A DNA stretch of 40,213 bases from an uncultured Oscillospiraceae bacterium (GCA_910588935.1 CAJUSM010000012.1:1-40213); one strand, 5' to 3'; numbered from the stretch's first letter, positions 1-7,870 are shown. Numbers and translations are program-made. Notes: a model not told the origin generated them from the letters alone.

Positions 1-119
1 CCGGCACGGTTGATCTTGTAACCGGAGGAAAGCTTCTCCAGGTTGGCGGACAGAGCGGACGTGTTGTTGTTGTAGTTCCGGTAGGCGTTCATCGCCATGA
101 TGTTGTGTTGAATTCTCAT
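1..119 (-). CDS. hag: Flagellin, N-terminal 39 residues (cut by window edge)
   Basis: Reading leftward from the ATG at 119, the translation begins MRIQHNIMAMNAYRNYNNN and continues into SALSANLEKLSSGYKINRAG. This is the conserved flagellin D0/D1 N-terminus, the helix that packs in the filament core and carries the export signal. The gene runs off the left edge, so only the first 39 codons are visible. A good ribosome site (GAAGGAGC, 125-132) sits 5-6 bases before the ATG. The product would be secreted through the flagellar type III apparatus and polymerise into the filament. I saw no clear sigma-28 promoter between this gene and the one upstream (303-1052), so it may be read from further upstream or from an atypical promoter. 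Identity is secure; paralogue number is unknown. Confidence 0.93.
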   Translation of the reverse strand, partial: MRIQHNIMAMNAYRNYNNNTSALSANLEKLSSGYKINRA

Positions 120-124
120 AATTC

Positions 125-174
125 TGCTCCTTCAGAATATTTTTGAAAAAGCCTGACGGATCCTTCCGTTCAGG
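125..174 (-). promoter_or_regulatory. Flagellin mRNA leader: RBS plus hairpin with GGA loop
   Basis: On the minus strand a hairpin (152-174) has stem arms CCTGA/TCAGG and ACGGA/TCCGT with an AGGA loop, and it is followed by CTTTTTC (145-151). About 30 bases later comes the ribosome site GAAGGAGC. A GGA in a hairpin loop plus a second GGA in the ribosome site is the layout CsrA uses to repress flagellin translation in Bacillus. The U-rich tail also makes it terminator-like. The structure is seen in the sequence; CsrA control is inference. Confidence 0.5.
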
Positions 175-302
175 GTAGGGATAGTGGAACTAAAACGCGT
201 ACCGCGGCCCGATATCCGGCCAGGCTGTCGAGCCGCACACGCATTCATTGGAATATTTCTACTGACTGGGCCAGTGGAAAACTATAGTAAAGGAATATAT
301 CC

Positions 303-1052
303 TTAGGTAGTAGCCTTAGTGGGCGCAAAGGTGAAAGCGATAGTAGCGGTCACCTTATCCTTGTCAGTCCAAGGGGTGCTGGGATTCTTCTCGGCCACGC
401 CAGCGAGCCGGAAAGCAACATAAGTCTGTTTGGTGTCATCAGCAGTATCGGCACTTGCGGCCAACTTGCCAACCTTGGTGGCAGTACCCCTGGCGCTAAC
501 GACCAAAGCGTGGAAATATCCATTGCCATCGTCAGCGAAATCACCAGCAGTGATATCAGTATCTTTGTCAATGGCGGTCCAAGTGGGCTCGGTAGGAGTA
601 GCAGCAGCGGCTACATCCTTTGTCTGCATAACAAGGAACAGGTTGTTAGGAACTTTTTCGCCCGCAGTATGCGTTGCTACAGGATCGAACGGCTCGGCAA
701 CCAGCTTTGCGTTATTGCTGGGCAAACCAGCTACAGTAGCGGTTACATCAAGACTAGCAGTGCTGTTAGAGGTAATGTACTGCGTGGGATAGATAACCTG
801 ATCTGTCTTAGTGGTGGTGTCATCAACTTTGTAATTCAGAGAATAGGGATTGACAACCAACTTACCAGCGGTAGGAACAGTTACCTTGACCACACCAACG
901 GTGGTCTCGCCAGTAACCTTCACGGTTCCGCCAGTTGACAGCTTATCGGAAGTGGTGATGTTAACATCGGTAGAGGTTGCGTAAGCGGACACGCCAACGG
1001 ACAGAGTCATAGCAGCAGCCATAAGCAGGCTGACAATGCGCTTGGTTTTCAT
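303..1052 (-). CDS. Secreted beta-rich protein of unknown function, next to flagellin
   Basis: A 249-residue protein with a classical signal peptide: basic MKTKR, a hydrophobic core at about 6-20, and a likely cleavage after AYA at 25. The mature part is rich in Thr, Val and Ala, with alternating hydrophobic patterning typical of beta-sandwich surface proteins. Examples are VVKVTVPTAGKLVVNPYSL near residues 53-71 and the closing VTATIAFTF near the C-terminus. There is no cysteine, sortase motif or transmembrane tail. The ribosome site GAAGGAGC lies just before the ATG. It is 54 bases downstream of the membrane protein at 1107-1667 and upstream of flagellin, all on the minus strand, so the three may be co-expressed. 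Codon choice looks like that of a highly expressed gene. I do not recognise a named family. Confidence 0.75.
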   Translation of the reverse strand: MKTKRIVSLLMAAAMTLSVGVSAYATSTDVNITTSDKLSTGGTVKVTGETTVGVVKVTVPTAGKLVVNPYSLNYKVDDTTTKTDQVIYPTQYITSNSTASLDVTATVAGLPSNNAKLVAEPFDPVATHTAGEKVPNNLFLVMQTKDVAAAATPTEPTWTAIDKDTDITAGDFADDGNGYFHALVVSARGTATKVGKLAASADTADDTKQTYVAFRLAGVAEKNPSTPWTDKDKVTATIAFTFAPTKATT

Positions 1053-1106
1053 TACAATACGCTCCTTCGTAATTTGTAATTTCAGATTTTAGTTATGGAT
1101 CCATGC

Positions 1107-1667
1107 TTACTTTGTTACAACGAAATCCATTGTTACAATGGCCTGATCGCGAACTGTGGCATGGTCATCTTCTACTTGAGTGTAAACGACATATACCAGG
1201 TGGTTACCAGCTGCCAGTTTGCGTTCAAGTTGAATTTCGCGCTTTGCATTTCCTGGCTGAATTAACTTAGAAAGATAGAGCTGGTCGGTTAATTCAACGT
1301 CAGCAAAAATTTGGATATAGATGTCATACTCAGACTCTACAGGATTCGCAATATAGCAATCAAAAGCTTTCCCATCCGTACTATTGGCATTGTTTTGATA
1401 TTCTACCGGAACTCCATTTTTTGCCGCCTGTGCATACGCCTCATTCACTGCATTCTGCAAAGCATCCGGGTCGTCAACTACCGTAACGCCTTCCTCGTAA
1501 CCGATTAAGGGCGTGCTGGCGTTGCCCAGCTGCTCTGTTTCCGGCTCCTCATCGCCGCCCAGCTTCCCCACCGCCAAAACCACCGCGGCGGCCGCCAGCA
1601 GAACAATGATGATAATCAGCACCAAAGTCAGGGGCGAAACGCGCTTCTGTTTTGGTTGAGAGTCCAT
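1107..1667 (-). CDS. Membrane-anchored protein with extracellular beta domain, unknown function
   Basis: A 186-residue protein starting MDSQPKQKR. The ATG at 1667 is preferred because GAGGAGG lies 8 bases upstream; the longer frame starts with a TTG directly before that ribosome site. A single transmembrane segment (about 12-34, Val/Leu/Ile/Ala-rich) follows a short basic cytoplasmic tail, then an acidic linker (GGDEEPETEQ). The C-terminal half (about 95-186) is a predicted beta-sandwich with YIANPVESEYDIYIQIF, LYLSKLIQPGNAKREIQL and HLVYVVYTQVED. Similar modules occur in clostridial surface proteins encoded next to secreted partners. It is upstream of the secreted protein at 303-1052 and downstream of two sigma-28-like promoter elements, which suggests a flagellum- or surface-related role. 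Function unknown. Confidence 0.75.
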   Translation of the reverse strand: MDSQPKQKRVSPLTLVLIIIIVLLAAAAVVLAVGKLGGDEEPETEQLGNASTPLIGYEEGVTVVDDPDALQNAVNEAYAQAAKNGVPVEYQNNANSTDGKAFDCYIANPVESEYDIYIQIFADVELTDQLYLSKLIQPGNAKREIQLERKLAAGNHLVYVVYTQVEDDHATVRDQAIVTMDFVVTK

Positions 1668-1837
1668 TGGTATTAGCCTCCTCAAGCTTCGGATTTTTTT
1701 CGGGCTTCCGCATCGTGCGCATGGTGCCTGGCCGGAGCACGAGGCCTGGTGCGGTTGGGCATTTATTTCTTCCGGCAGGGGCCGCTTGCAATCAGCCGGG
1801 CCGGTTGAAACCTTTTGTGTTTTGCCTTACACTTTTA

Positions 1838-1864
1838 CTATCGGCAACTTCTTGTAAAAATTAA
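1838..1864 (-). promoter_or_regulatory. Sigma-28-like (flagellar) promoter
   Basis: On the minus strand TTAA (1861-1864), 15 bases, then GCCGATAG (1838-1845). The flagellar sigma factor consensus is TAAA-N15-GCCGATAA, so the -10 octamer matches at 7 of 8 positions with ideal spacing; the -35 is weaker. It would give a leader of roughly 160 bases before the gene at 1107-1667. Confidence 0.55.
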
Positions 1865-1982
1865 GGGTTGCTTAAAAAATATTTTTTGAATTAAATCGAA
1901 GGGATTGTAACCGATTTTATCATTTATTAATTCGGCTGCTTTTTTAAAAATTAAGACTCTTTTCAAAAAATATTTTCGTGAA
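1841..1982. repeat. Imperfect tandem repeat (two copies, about 50 bases, period about 90)
   Basis: Copy 1 (1841-1890) and copy 2 (1932-1982) share, in order, TCGGC, a pyrimidine-rich spacer, TAAAAATTAAG and an AAAAAATATTTT core ending in TGAA. The tract between them is AT-rich. The rest of the 424-base gap (1668-2091) holds only the tldD promoter and the ribosome site of 1107-1667. Confidence 0.5.
1932..1954 (-). promoter_or_regulatory. Second, weaker sigma-28-like element
   Basis: On the minus strand TTAA (1951-1954), 14 bases, then GCCGA (1932-1936) followed by ATT. It lies 90 bases upstream of the better copy and is part of the same imperfect direct repeat. It may be a decayed or alternative promoter. 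Confidence 0.3.
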
Positions 1983-2030
1983 GCTTTCCGCTGTTTCCCC
2001 TTTCCATTTCCGCCTATGGGCAACCTAACC

Positions 2031-2059
2031 TTGACACAGGCTGCCAGGGGGCGTATAAT
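2031..2059 (+). promoter_or_regulatory. Consensus sigma-A promoter for tldD-tldE
   Basis: TTGACA (2031-2036), 17 bases, TATAAT (2054-2059): a perfect vegetative promoter. Transcription would start near 2066, giving a leader of about 25 bases with AAAGGAGG (2077-2084). Confidence 0.85.
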
Positions 2060-2091
2060 CGAGGTATTCTAAAAATAAAGGAGGCTTTCTT

Positions 2092-3516
2092 TTGTTTTCT
2101 GCTCTCGATTCCCTAAAACCCGCCCTTCAAAGCCTGGTTCAGGCCCTGCACAGGGAGTTCCGCTATGCCTCTGTTCTGGCTGTTCAGGACAACGCCCGGC
2201 GCTGGTCTGTCTCCCAGGCCGGGGTTAACATCAGCTCTCAGGGCTTTGGCGGGGGTACTGGCTTTGTGGTCCGGGTTTTCGACGATACCGGCTGCGCCGA
2301 ATATTCCTTCAACCGCTTTCATCCCCAAGATGTCCCAGAGATTGTGTCCCTGATGAAGGAGCGCCTGGCCCAGCAAAACGCCGCTCTGCAGGAGGGCCAG
2401 CCCGGTCTGCGCCCACTGGCCACCCCCATTCCCGCCGACGAGCCCGCTACCCTGAAAAAGGCCTCCCCCTTCCGCCTGGATCCCCGGGAGATGGGCGACC
2501 AGGCAATTATTGAGAAGCTCACGGCCATCCGGCAAAAGTCTTTGGCCACCGATTCCCGGCTGCTGGATGCCCAGCTTGGCATGGTTTACCGCCATGTGCG
2601 CAAGCTCTTCCTCAGCCCCAACCGGGACCTGGACCAGTCCATTATGTGGACCACCTGCTCTCTGGCCATGGCCGCCACCCGTGGCGAAGAGGTAAAGTTT
2701 TGCTACCACCCCTTCTCCAACTTAGGGGGCGCAGAGGTGCTGGATACTGTGGAAGACGCGGTGGAGCAGGTTTCTGCCGATACCATTGCCATGCTGGAAA
2801 GCCAGCCCATTGCCCCCGGGGAGTACGACTGTATCTGCGACCCAGACACCACCGGCATGATTGTTCACGAGGCCTTTGGCCATGGCGTGGAAATGGATAT
2901 GTTTGTGAAAGACCGGGCCTTAGGCAAGAGCTATGTAGGCGATTACGTGGCCAGCCCCTTGGTTACCATGCACGATGGCAGCGCTGTAGACGAAGCCGCG
3001 ACCATGTTTTTCGACGATGAGGGCACCTTTACCGGCGATACCATTGTAATAGAAAAGGGCGTGCTAAAAACCGGCATATGCGATGCCCTCAGCGCCGCCC
3101 GCCTGGGCACAAAGCCCACTGGCAACGGCCGGCGAGAGAGCTACGAGCGCAAGGCCTACACCCGTATGACCAACACCTATTTCCAGCCTGGCGGCGATTC
3201 TGTAGAGGACATGATCGCCTCTATTGACTACGGCTTTTTGCTCCAGCAGCCCAGCAGCGGCATGGAGGACCCCAAAAACTGGGGCATTCAGTGCATGGTG
3301 GACATGGCCCGGGAGATTAAGGACGGCAAGCTTACCGGCCGTATCTTTTCCCCCATTGTGCTCAGCGGCTATGTGCCTGACCTGCTGAAATCCATTACCA
3401 TGATGGGCTCGGATATGAAACTTTCCGGCAGCGGGCACTGCGGCAAAGGCTATAAAGAGTGGGTCAAGGTATCCGACGGCGGACCCTATATCAAAGCCCG
3501 CATCCGGCTGGGCTAA
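2092..3516 (+). CDS. tldD: TldD-type zinc metalloprotease subunit
   Basis: A 474-residue protein of the TldD/PmbA (modulator of DNA gyrase) family. In characterised members TldD supplies the zinc site and TldE the other half of a heterodimer that trims unfolded or modified peptides in the cytoplasm. The metal motif HEAFGHGVEMD is at about 259-269 (HExxxH), and the C-terminal SGHCGKG offers the family's conserved cysteine ligand. The family's central strand FxPGxxSxxDMI-like segment is also present. The start is a TTG at 2092, set by AAAGGAGG seven bases upstream and by the promoter just before it; length fits the family (about 450-480). tldE follows after 13 bases, so the two are an operon. 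The natural substrate in this organism is unknown. Confidence 0.93.
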   Translation: MFSALDSLKPALQSLVQALHREFRYASVLAVQDNARRWSVSQAGVNISSQGFGGGTGFVVRVFDDTGCAEYSFNRFHPQDVPEIVSLMKERLAQQNAALQEGQPGLRPLATPIPADEPATLKKASPFRLDPREMGDQAIIEKLTAIRQKSLATDSRLLDAQLGMVYRHVRKLFLSPNRDLDQSIMWTTCSLAMAATRGEEVKFCYHPFSNLGGAEVLDTVEDAVEQVSADTIAMLESQPIAPGEYDCICDPDTTGMIVHEAFGHGVEMDMFVKDRALGKSYVGDYVASPLVTMHDGSAVDEAATMFFDDEGTFTGDTIVIEKGVLKTGICDALSAARLGTKPTGNGRRESYERKAYTRMTNTYFQPGGDSVEDMIASIDYGFLLQQPSSGMEDPKNWGIQCMVDMAREIKDGKLTGRIFSPIVLSGYVPDLLKSITMMGSDMKLSGSGHCGKGYKEWVKVSDGGPYIKARIRLG

Positions 3517-3529
3517 GGAGGCAGCAATT

Positions 3530-4807
3530 ATGATTGAGAGAATTAAGCGCGCTTTGGCAGAGTGCTCCATTGCCATGTGGCGCATCAATGATACCCGTGA
3601 GGAGACGGCGGAGCTGTTCTTTGTAAAAAAGCAGCTGGACACCCGCCGCTTTAAGGACGTAAGAAAATACGAGGTAACGATTTTCCGGGATGTGGAGGGA
3701 GAAAAGCCCGGCCGGGGCTTTACAAGCCTCACCCTTTTGGAGTCCATGGGGGATCAGGAGATAAAAGACCAGCTGGCGGATGCCTATTATGCCGCCCAGT
3801 TCGCGGCCAACCCCACCTATGACCTGGCCGACCCGGTTCAGGCCCCTATTGTAGAAAAAACCGACATCCTGGCCAAAAGCCCCCTGGCCGAAAGCGCCGG
3901 CAAGGCGGCCCAGGCTATTTTTGCCCCAGATGTACACCAAGACGCCTTTCTTAACTCCGCCGAAGTATTTGTGGTACACCGCGCCCAGCGGATTCTCTCT
4001 TCTGGCGGCACAGACGTGGCCTACACAGACGCCAAGCTGGAGGGCGAGTTTGTGGTACAGTGCCTGGAGCCGGAGGATGTGGAGATTCACAACGCCTTTT
4101 CTTACGACAGCCTGGACACCCAGGCCCTTTCTCAAAAGGTAGAGGAGGCCCTTACCTTTGTGCGAGACCGGGCCCATGCCCAGCGAGTGCTGAAAAGCGG
4201 GAAATATGACGTGGTCCTCAGCGGCAACGCGGTGGTCACAGTGCTTTCTTACTACAGAGACCGGGCGGCCGCCCAGATGATCTACCCCAAATACTCCACC
4301 TGGCAGGTAGGCCAGGCGGTGCAGGGAGAGAACCTTGCCGGGGCAAAGCTAGATCTGGACCTGTGCGCAACCGCGCCTTACAGCGAAGAGGGCATCCCTA
4401 TGGCCGACCTGCCCTTACTCCGGGCAGGAGAGCTGAAAACCATTCACGGCGGAAACCGGTTTTGCCGGTACCTGGGGGTAAAGCCCACAGGCCAGTACCG
4501 CAAGCTCCGCTGCCTAAACGCCGGCCTGCCCTTTCAAGAGCTAAAAGCCGAGCCCTGCCTATGGGCGGTTACCTTCTCCGACTTTCAAATGGACGCGATG
4601 AGCGGCCACTTTGGCGGGGAAATCCGCCTGGCCTATCTTATTGAAGAGGGAAAGATTACCCCTGTTACCGGCGGCTCTATTAACGGCAGCCTGTTCGACG
4701 CCCAGGCACAGCTAGCCTTTTCCAACGAACGCTATGAGGCAGCCAACTATTCCGGCCCCTATGGCCTGCGGCTAAAGGACGTAAACGTGGCAGGCGTAGG
4801 GGACTAA
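3530..4807 (+). CDS. tldE: TldE/PmbA-type metalloprotease partner subunit
   Basis: A 425-residue TldD/PmbA family protein lacking the HExxxH motif, as expected for the TldE half of the heterodimer. The N-terminal third is diverged. The C-terminal half keeps family features: LSGNAVVTVLSYY, YSEEGIPMADLPLLRAGEL and a closing GGEIRLAYLIEEGKITPVTGGSINGSLF that matches the PmbA C-terminal barrel. The ATG at 3530 follows AAGGAGG after the tldD stop, 13 bases away. A strong bidirectional hairpin terminator starts 34 bases past the stop. The subunit probably shapes the catalytic tunnel of the complex. Assignment as partner is firm from context; sequence divergence is higher than for tldD. Confidence 0.88.
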   Translation: MIERIKRALAECSIAMWRINDTREETAELFFVKKQLDTRRFKDVRKYEVTIFRDVEGEKPGRGFTSLTLLESMGDQEIKDQLADAYYAAQFAANPTYDLADPVQAPIVEKTDILAKSPLAESAGKAAQAIFAPDVHQDAFLNSAEVFVVHRAQRILSSGGTDVAYTDAKLEGEFVVQCLEPEDVEIHNAFSYDSLDTQALSQKVEEALTFVRDRAHAQRVLKSGKYDVVLSGNAVVTVLSYYRDRAAAQMIYPKYSTWQVGQAVQGENLAGAKLDLDLCATAPYSEEGIPMADLPLLRAGELKTIHGGNRFCRYLGVKPTGQYRKLRCLNAGLPFQELKAEPCLWAVTFSDFQMDAMSGHFGGEIRLAYLIEEGKITPVTGGSINGSLFDAQAQLAFSNERYEAANYSGPYGLRLKDVNVAGVGD

Positions 4808-4840
4808 GCCCCTGAACCGCTATGCAAAAAATATGCAAAA

Positions 4841-4880
4841 AACAGGACGGCTCCCTTTTTGGGCAGCCGTCCTGTTCTTA
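4841..4880. terminator. Bidirectional intrinsic terminator
   Basis: A perfect 12-base-pair stem (AACAGGACGGCT, 4841-4852, with 4865-4876), with A-rich sequence on the left and T-rich on the right. It closes tldE on the plus strand and the isomerase gene on the minus strand. Confidence 0.85.
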
Positions 4881-4890
4881 TTTCTACCGC

Positions 4891-5778
4891 TTACTTAATG
4901 TTTGCTTTAATCCACTGGCAATCTTCAGAAATGCACTGGTCATGCTCCCCATAAAAGCCTTCCCGCTCTATCACCCAGAAAGCCTCAAAGCTCTGCTCGT
5001 CCAGGGCGTTCTTAATCTCCTGCCAATCAATATTGGATTCTGGCGCGCCTAGCTTGCACTGGACCTCAAACTTCTTTTTGCCCTCTGGACTCTCGTTCCG
5101 GGCAGTATACGCGTCCAGCATCTTCTGGCGCTCCTCCAGAGACATCTCGTTTACATGGGCAAAGGGGCTTTCGTGGGGGCCCTCGGCATGGGCAGACTTG
5201 GGCTGGGGCCCAGGGCCCTGCACCCGGGAGTTTTCCTTTACATGAATGGCCACAATCCGGTCTTTATACCGGCGGATAAAGGAGGGCGGGTAGGTGCCGG
5301 CGTTCATGGTCCAGCCGCAGTCTAGCTGGAAATAGCACTTGGAAGAGTGGTTGGCCACATGCTCCAGCAGGGGCAGGCCGTTATCCATATAAAACTCCTT
5401 GCTGTGGTTGTGGTAGCCAATTTTAATCCCATAGGGCTCGGCCATCTCAGCCATGGCATCCAGTTCCTTGGCCACCTCAATGGCCTCCGCCTCGTTGCAG
5501 AAATCTGTACTGGCCCAAATAACAGCCTTGCCGCCTAGCTGGGCCATCTTTTTCACAATTTCCTCTGTGGGCTTGGCATGTACAGAGACAATCTCCAGGC
5601 CTGCCTCCTCTGCCCACTTTTTAATGTCCTCCACACTGTTATCCAAGTCCACCGGCAGCAGCTCCACGCCGTCAAAGCCCAAGGACTTAATGGTCTGGAA
5701 CTTTTCCTGCAGGCTGGGCCCCAGGCCCAGATAACTGGCGATTCCACCAAAGGAATATGTACCGATATTTACTTTCAT
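4891..5778 (-). CDS. Sugar-phosphate isomerase/epimerase family protein (TIM barrel)
   Basis: A 295-residue member of the xylose-isomerase-like TIM-barrel superfamily (AP endonuclease 2 fold). Family members isomerise or epimerise sugars using a divalent metal held by Glu, Asp and His. Visible signatures are GFDGVELLPVDL (about 34-45), KIGYHNHSKEF (His pair), CYFQLDCGWTMNAGT (metal Asp), IVAIHVKENSR, and a C-terminal FWVIERE (metal Glu). The ATG at 5778 has GGGAGG upstream. It lies 132 bases downstream of a second member of the family (5911-6672), with the bidirectional terminator just past its stop, so the two probably form one operon for a sugar or inositol-like substrate. The substrate cannot be named. 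Such proteins are often annotated IolE/IolH-like without proof. Confidence 0.85.
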   Translation of the reverse strand: MKVNIGTYSFGGIASYLGLGPSLQEKFQTIKSLGFDGVELLPVDLDNSVEDIKKWAEEAGLEIVSVHAKPTEEIVKKMAQLGGKAVIWASTDFCNEAEAIEVAKELDAMAEMAEPYGIKIGYHNHSKEFYMDNGLPLLEHVANHSSKCYFQLDCGWTMNAGTYPPSFIRRYKDRIVAIHVKENSRVQGPGPQPKSAHAEGPHESPFAHVNEMSLEERQKMLDAYTARNESPEGKKKFEVQCKLGAPESNIDWQEIKNALDEQSFEAFWVIEREGFYGEHDQCISEDCQWIKANIK

Positions 5779-5910
5779 AGTAAGGGACCTCCCAAATTGA
5801 TATTTCTATATTTAATTATATCATACCCCGCCAGACATGTCAACACTGTGCATAAAAAGTCGCTGGGCGAAGCCCGCGTTTTCTACACAATGAGCAGCGG
5901 GCCAATGGCC

Positions 5911-6672
5911 TTACGGTTGGGCAGCGTAATGGGCCCTTAAATTCCGCAGGCTCTGCTCCAGGCACGCAAAGGGGCTGCCCTGGCAGATATCCTGCTCTAC
6001 CAGCAAATGCTTTGTGCCGCAGGCCTCCAGGGTTTGCAAAATTCGGGGAAAGTCCAGGTTGCCCTCCATAACCGGGGCCATAACCGGCTCCATGCCCTGT
6101 ACCGCCACATCCTTTAGGTGTACACAGGGAATGCGGCCCGCCAGCTTTTTCAGCCAGGCGCACACGTCCCCGCCTCCCAGCTGCACCCAATAGGTGTCTA
6201 GGGTAAAGCCCATCTCCTGGGGAGAAAAACTCTCCATCAGTGTTTCCATCACCAGTTTTCCGTTAAACTTTTGGAACTCTAGGTTGTGGTTATGGTACAT
6301 AAGCAGCTTGCCTGCCGCGGCAATCTTTTTGGCAGGCTCCCGGTAGTCCTCCGCAAAGCGCCACAGCCAGTGGGGAGAGCGGTACTTTTGGGGCATCATG
6401 CCAATGCCGATATAATCGCACCCCAAAATATTATGCTCGGCAATCACGGCCTCTGTGTCGTTAAGAATCCGGTTGGGGTCGGTATGGGTCAACACGATCT
6501 CCAGGCCCCGGCGTTGGCAGAGCTCCCGCACCTTTTGGGCGGGAATGGGGCCAATGGCAGAGAGCTGCACGGTTTTGTAGCCCATCTCTGCCACTTTCCC
6601 CAGGGAATAATCCAGGTCGCTGGGGGTTTGGGTATATTCCCGCAAGGTGAATAATTGTGCGCCTATGGTCAT
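5911..6672 (-). CDS. Sugar-phosphate isomerase/epimerase family protein, second copy
   Basis: A 253-residue TIM-barrel protein of the same superfamily as its downstream neighbour, clearly diverged from it. Signatures are MGYKTVQLSAIGP near the N-terminus, KLLMYHNHNLEFQKF (His pair), MGFTLDTYWVQLGGGDV (metal Asp), IPCVHLKDVAVQG and HLLVEQD (metal Glu). The start MTIGAQLFTLREY at 6672 is chosen because AGGAGG is 9 bases upstream; an in-frame ATG at 6681 is too close to it, and the longer open frame to 7059 runs through the promoter region. Expression is from a sigma-A promoter overlapped by a 14-base perfect palindrome, so the pair is probably repressed until its substrate is present. The substrate is unknown. 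Confidence 0.85.
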   Translation of the reverse strand: MTIGAQLFTLREYTQTPSDLDYSLGKVAEMGYKTVQLSAIGPIPAQKVRELCQRRGLEIVLTHTDPNRILNDTEAVIAEHNILGCDYIGIGMMPQKYRSPHWLWRFAEDYREPAKKIAAAGKLLMYHNHNLEFQKFNGKLVMETLMESFSPQEMGFTLDTYWVQLGGGDVCAWLKKLAGRIPCVHLKDVAVQGMEPVMAPVMEGNLDFPRILQTLEACGTKHLLVEQDICQGSPFACLEQSLRNLRAHYAAQP

Positions 6673-6703
6673 TGTGATCATTCCTCCTAATGGTGGTGTA
6701 GGG

Positions 6704-6734
6704 ATATGGTACCATATTCCCACAGGATTTTCAA
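6704..6734 (-). promoter_or_regulatory. Promoter with palindromic operator for the isomerase pair
   Basis: On the minus strand TTGAAA (6729-6734), 17 bases, TACCAT (6706-6711). The -10 lies inside the perfect palindrome ATATGGTACCATAT (6704-6717), itself flanked by GGG and CCC. A repressor bound there would block the polymerase. Confidence 0.55.
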
Positions 6735-6830
6735 TGCGCTTCTTGCCCCAACACCAGGGGTAACAAGGTGCTTGTGGGGATTTCCCCTTTCGCCTGCCGG
6801 CAGGGCGGAGAAAGCTTTTTCTTCTGAACC

Positions 6831-6866
6831 TTGTTTTTTCCTGATAGATGGTATATAGTAATACCA
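6831..6866 (+). promoter_or_regulatory. Promoter and inverted repeat for the asparaginase gene
   Basis: TTGTTT (6831-6836), 17 bases, TATAGT (6854-6859). The -10 lies between inverted arms TGGTAT (6849-6854) and ATACCA (6861-6866), so an operator is possible. Transcription diverges from the isomerase operon. Confidence 0.5.
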
Positions 6867-6892
6867 ACCCAAGCCCTGCACGGAGGAAACTT

Positions 6893-7870
6893 ATGAAACA
6901 TATTTTGCTGATTGCCACCGGGGGCACCATTGCCTCGGGAAAAACCGCGGCCGGCCTAGCCCCTGTTCTGGCCCCTGAGGAGCTGCTGGCCCGGGTGCCA
7001 GACGCCAAAAGCTTTTGCCAGGTTCGGGCCATCCAGCCCCTTAAGCTGGACAGCACCAATATCTCCCCTCAGCACTGGCTTTTATTGGCGCAGGTGATTG
7101 AGGAGCACTACAGCCATTTTGATGGCTTTGTAATCTGCCACGGCACCGACACCCTGGCCTATACCGCCGCGGCTCTCTCCTACCTTATCCAGCACACCTC
7201 TAAGCCCATTGTGCTTACCGGGGCCCAAAAGCCCATTGATCAGGAGGACACCGACGCCAGGCAAAACCTGCTGGACAGCCTGCGCTATGCCTGCTCTGGA
7301 GACAGCGGCGTATCCATTGTTTTCAGCGGCCATGTTATTGCCGGTACCCGGGCCCGGAAAACCCGCACAAAAAGTTACAATGCCTTTTCCAGCATTAATT
7401 TTCCCGACCTGGCGGAGATCCGGGACCAACGAGTGGTGCGGTTTATCCCCTACACCCAGGCTGGGGCCCCTGTTTTTTTCCATCGGCTAGATACCAAGGT
7501 GGCCCTGCTGAAGCTAACCCCAGGCCTGCCGCCAGAGGCCTTTGCCACAGTAGGGAGCCTTTGCACAGGGCTGGTGATTGAAAGCTATGGCGTGGGGGGC
7601 ATTCCAGACCTGTACCTGGACCAGCTGGAAGCTTTGGTGCAGGCCGGAAAAACCATTGTGCTGGCTACCCAGGTGCCCCAGGAGGGCAGCGATATCTCTG
7701 TGTACCAGGTGGGGCATCGGGTAAAAGAGCGCTATGGGCTGCTGGAGCCTTATGATATGACCCTGGAGGCTACTGTAACCAAGCTAATGTGGGTACTGGG
7801 CCAAACCCAAGAGCAAGACGAGATCCGCAGGCTTTTCTATTCCCCCATCAATTACGACTTGCTGTTTTAG
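6893..7870 (+). CDS. ansA: Type I (cytoplasmic) L-asparaginase
   Basis: A 325-residue asparaginase that hydrolyses L-asparagine to aspartate and ammonia. Both catalytic threonine motifs are present: ATGGTIAS (Thr12) and CHGTDTLAYTA (Thr85-Asp86). The conserved GAQKPI and DSLRYA segments follow. There is no signal peptide, and the length of about 325 fits the AnsA type rather than the secreted AnsB type. The ATG at 6893 is chosen because CGGAGG precedes it by 7 bases; the open frame extends 15 codons further up, into the promoter, without a ribosome site. It is a single-gene unit with its own promoter and a GC-rich hairpin after the stop. Amidohydrolase acting on a related substrate is possible, but the motifs favour asparaginase. 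Confidence 0.9.
   Translation: MKHILLIATGGTIASGKTAAGLAPVLAPEELLARVPDAKSFCQVRAIQPLKLDSTNISPQHWLLLAQVIEEHYSHFDGFVICHGTDTLAYTAAALSYLIQHTSKPIVLTGAQKPIDQEDTDARQNLLDSLRYACSGDSGVSIVFSGHVIAGTRARKTRTKSYNAFSSINFPDLAEIRDQRVVRFIPYTQAGAPVFFHRLDTKVALLKLTPGLPPEAFATVGSLCTGLVIESYGVGGIPDLYLDQLEALVQAGKTIVLATQVPQEGSDISVYQVGHRVKERYGLLEPYDMTLEATVTKLMWVLGQTQEQDEIRRLFYSPINYDLLF

Noticed and set aside
120..302. Sigma-28 promoter directly before flagellin
   Set aside because: GCCGGATA near 210-220 has an extra base and no AT-rich -35 at the right distance.
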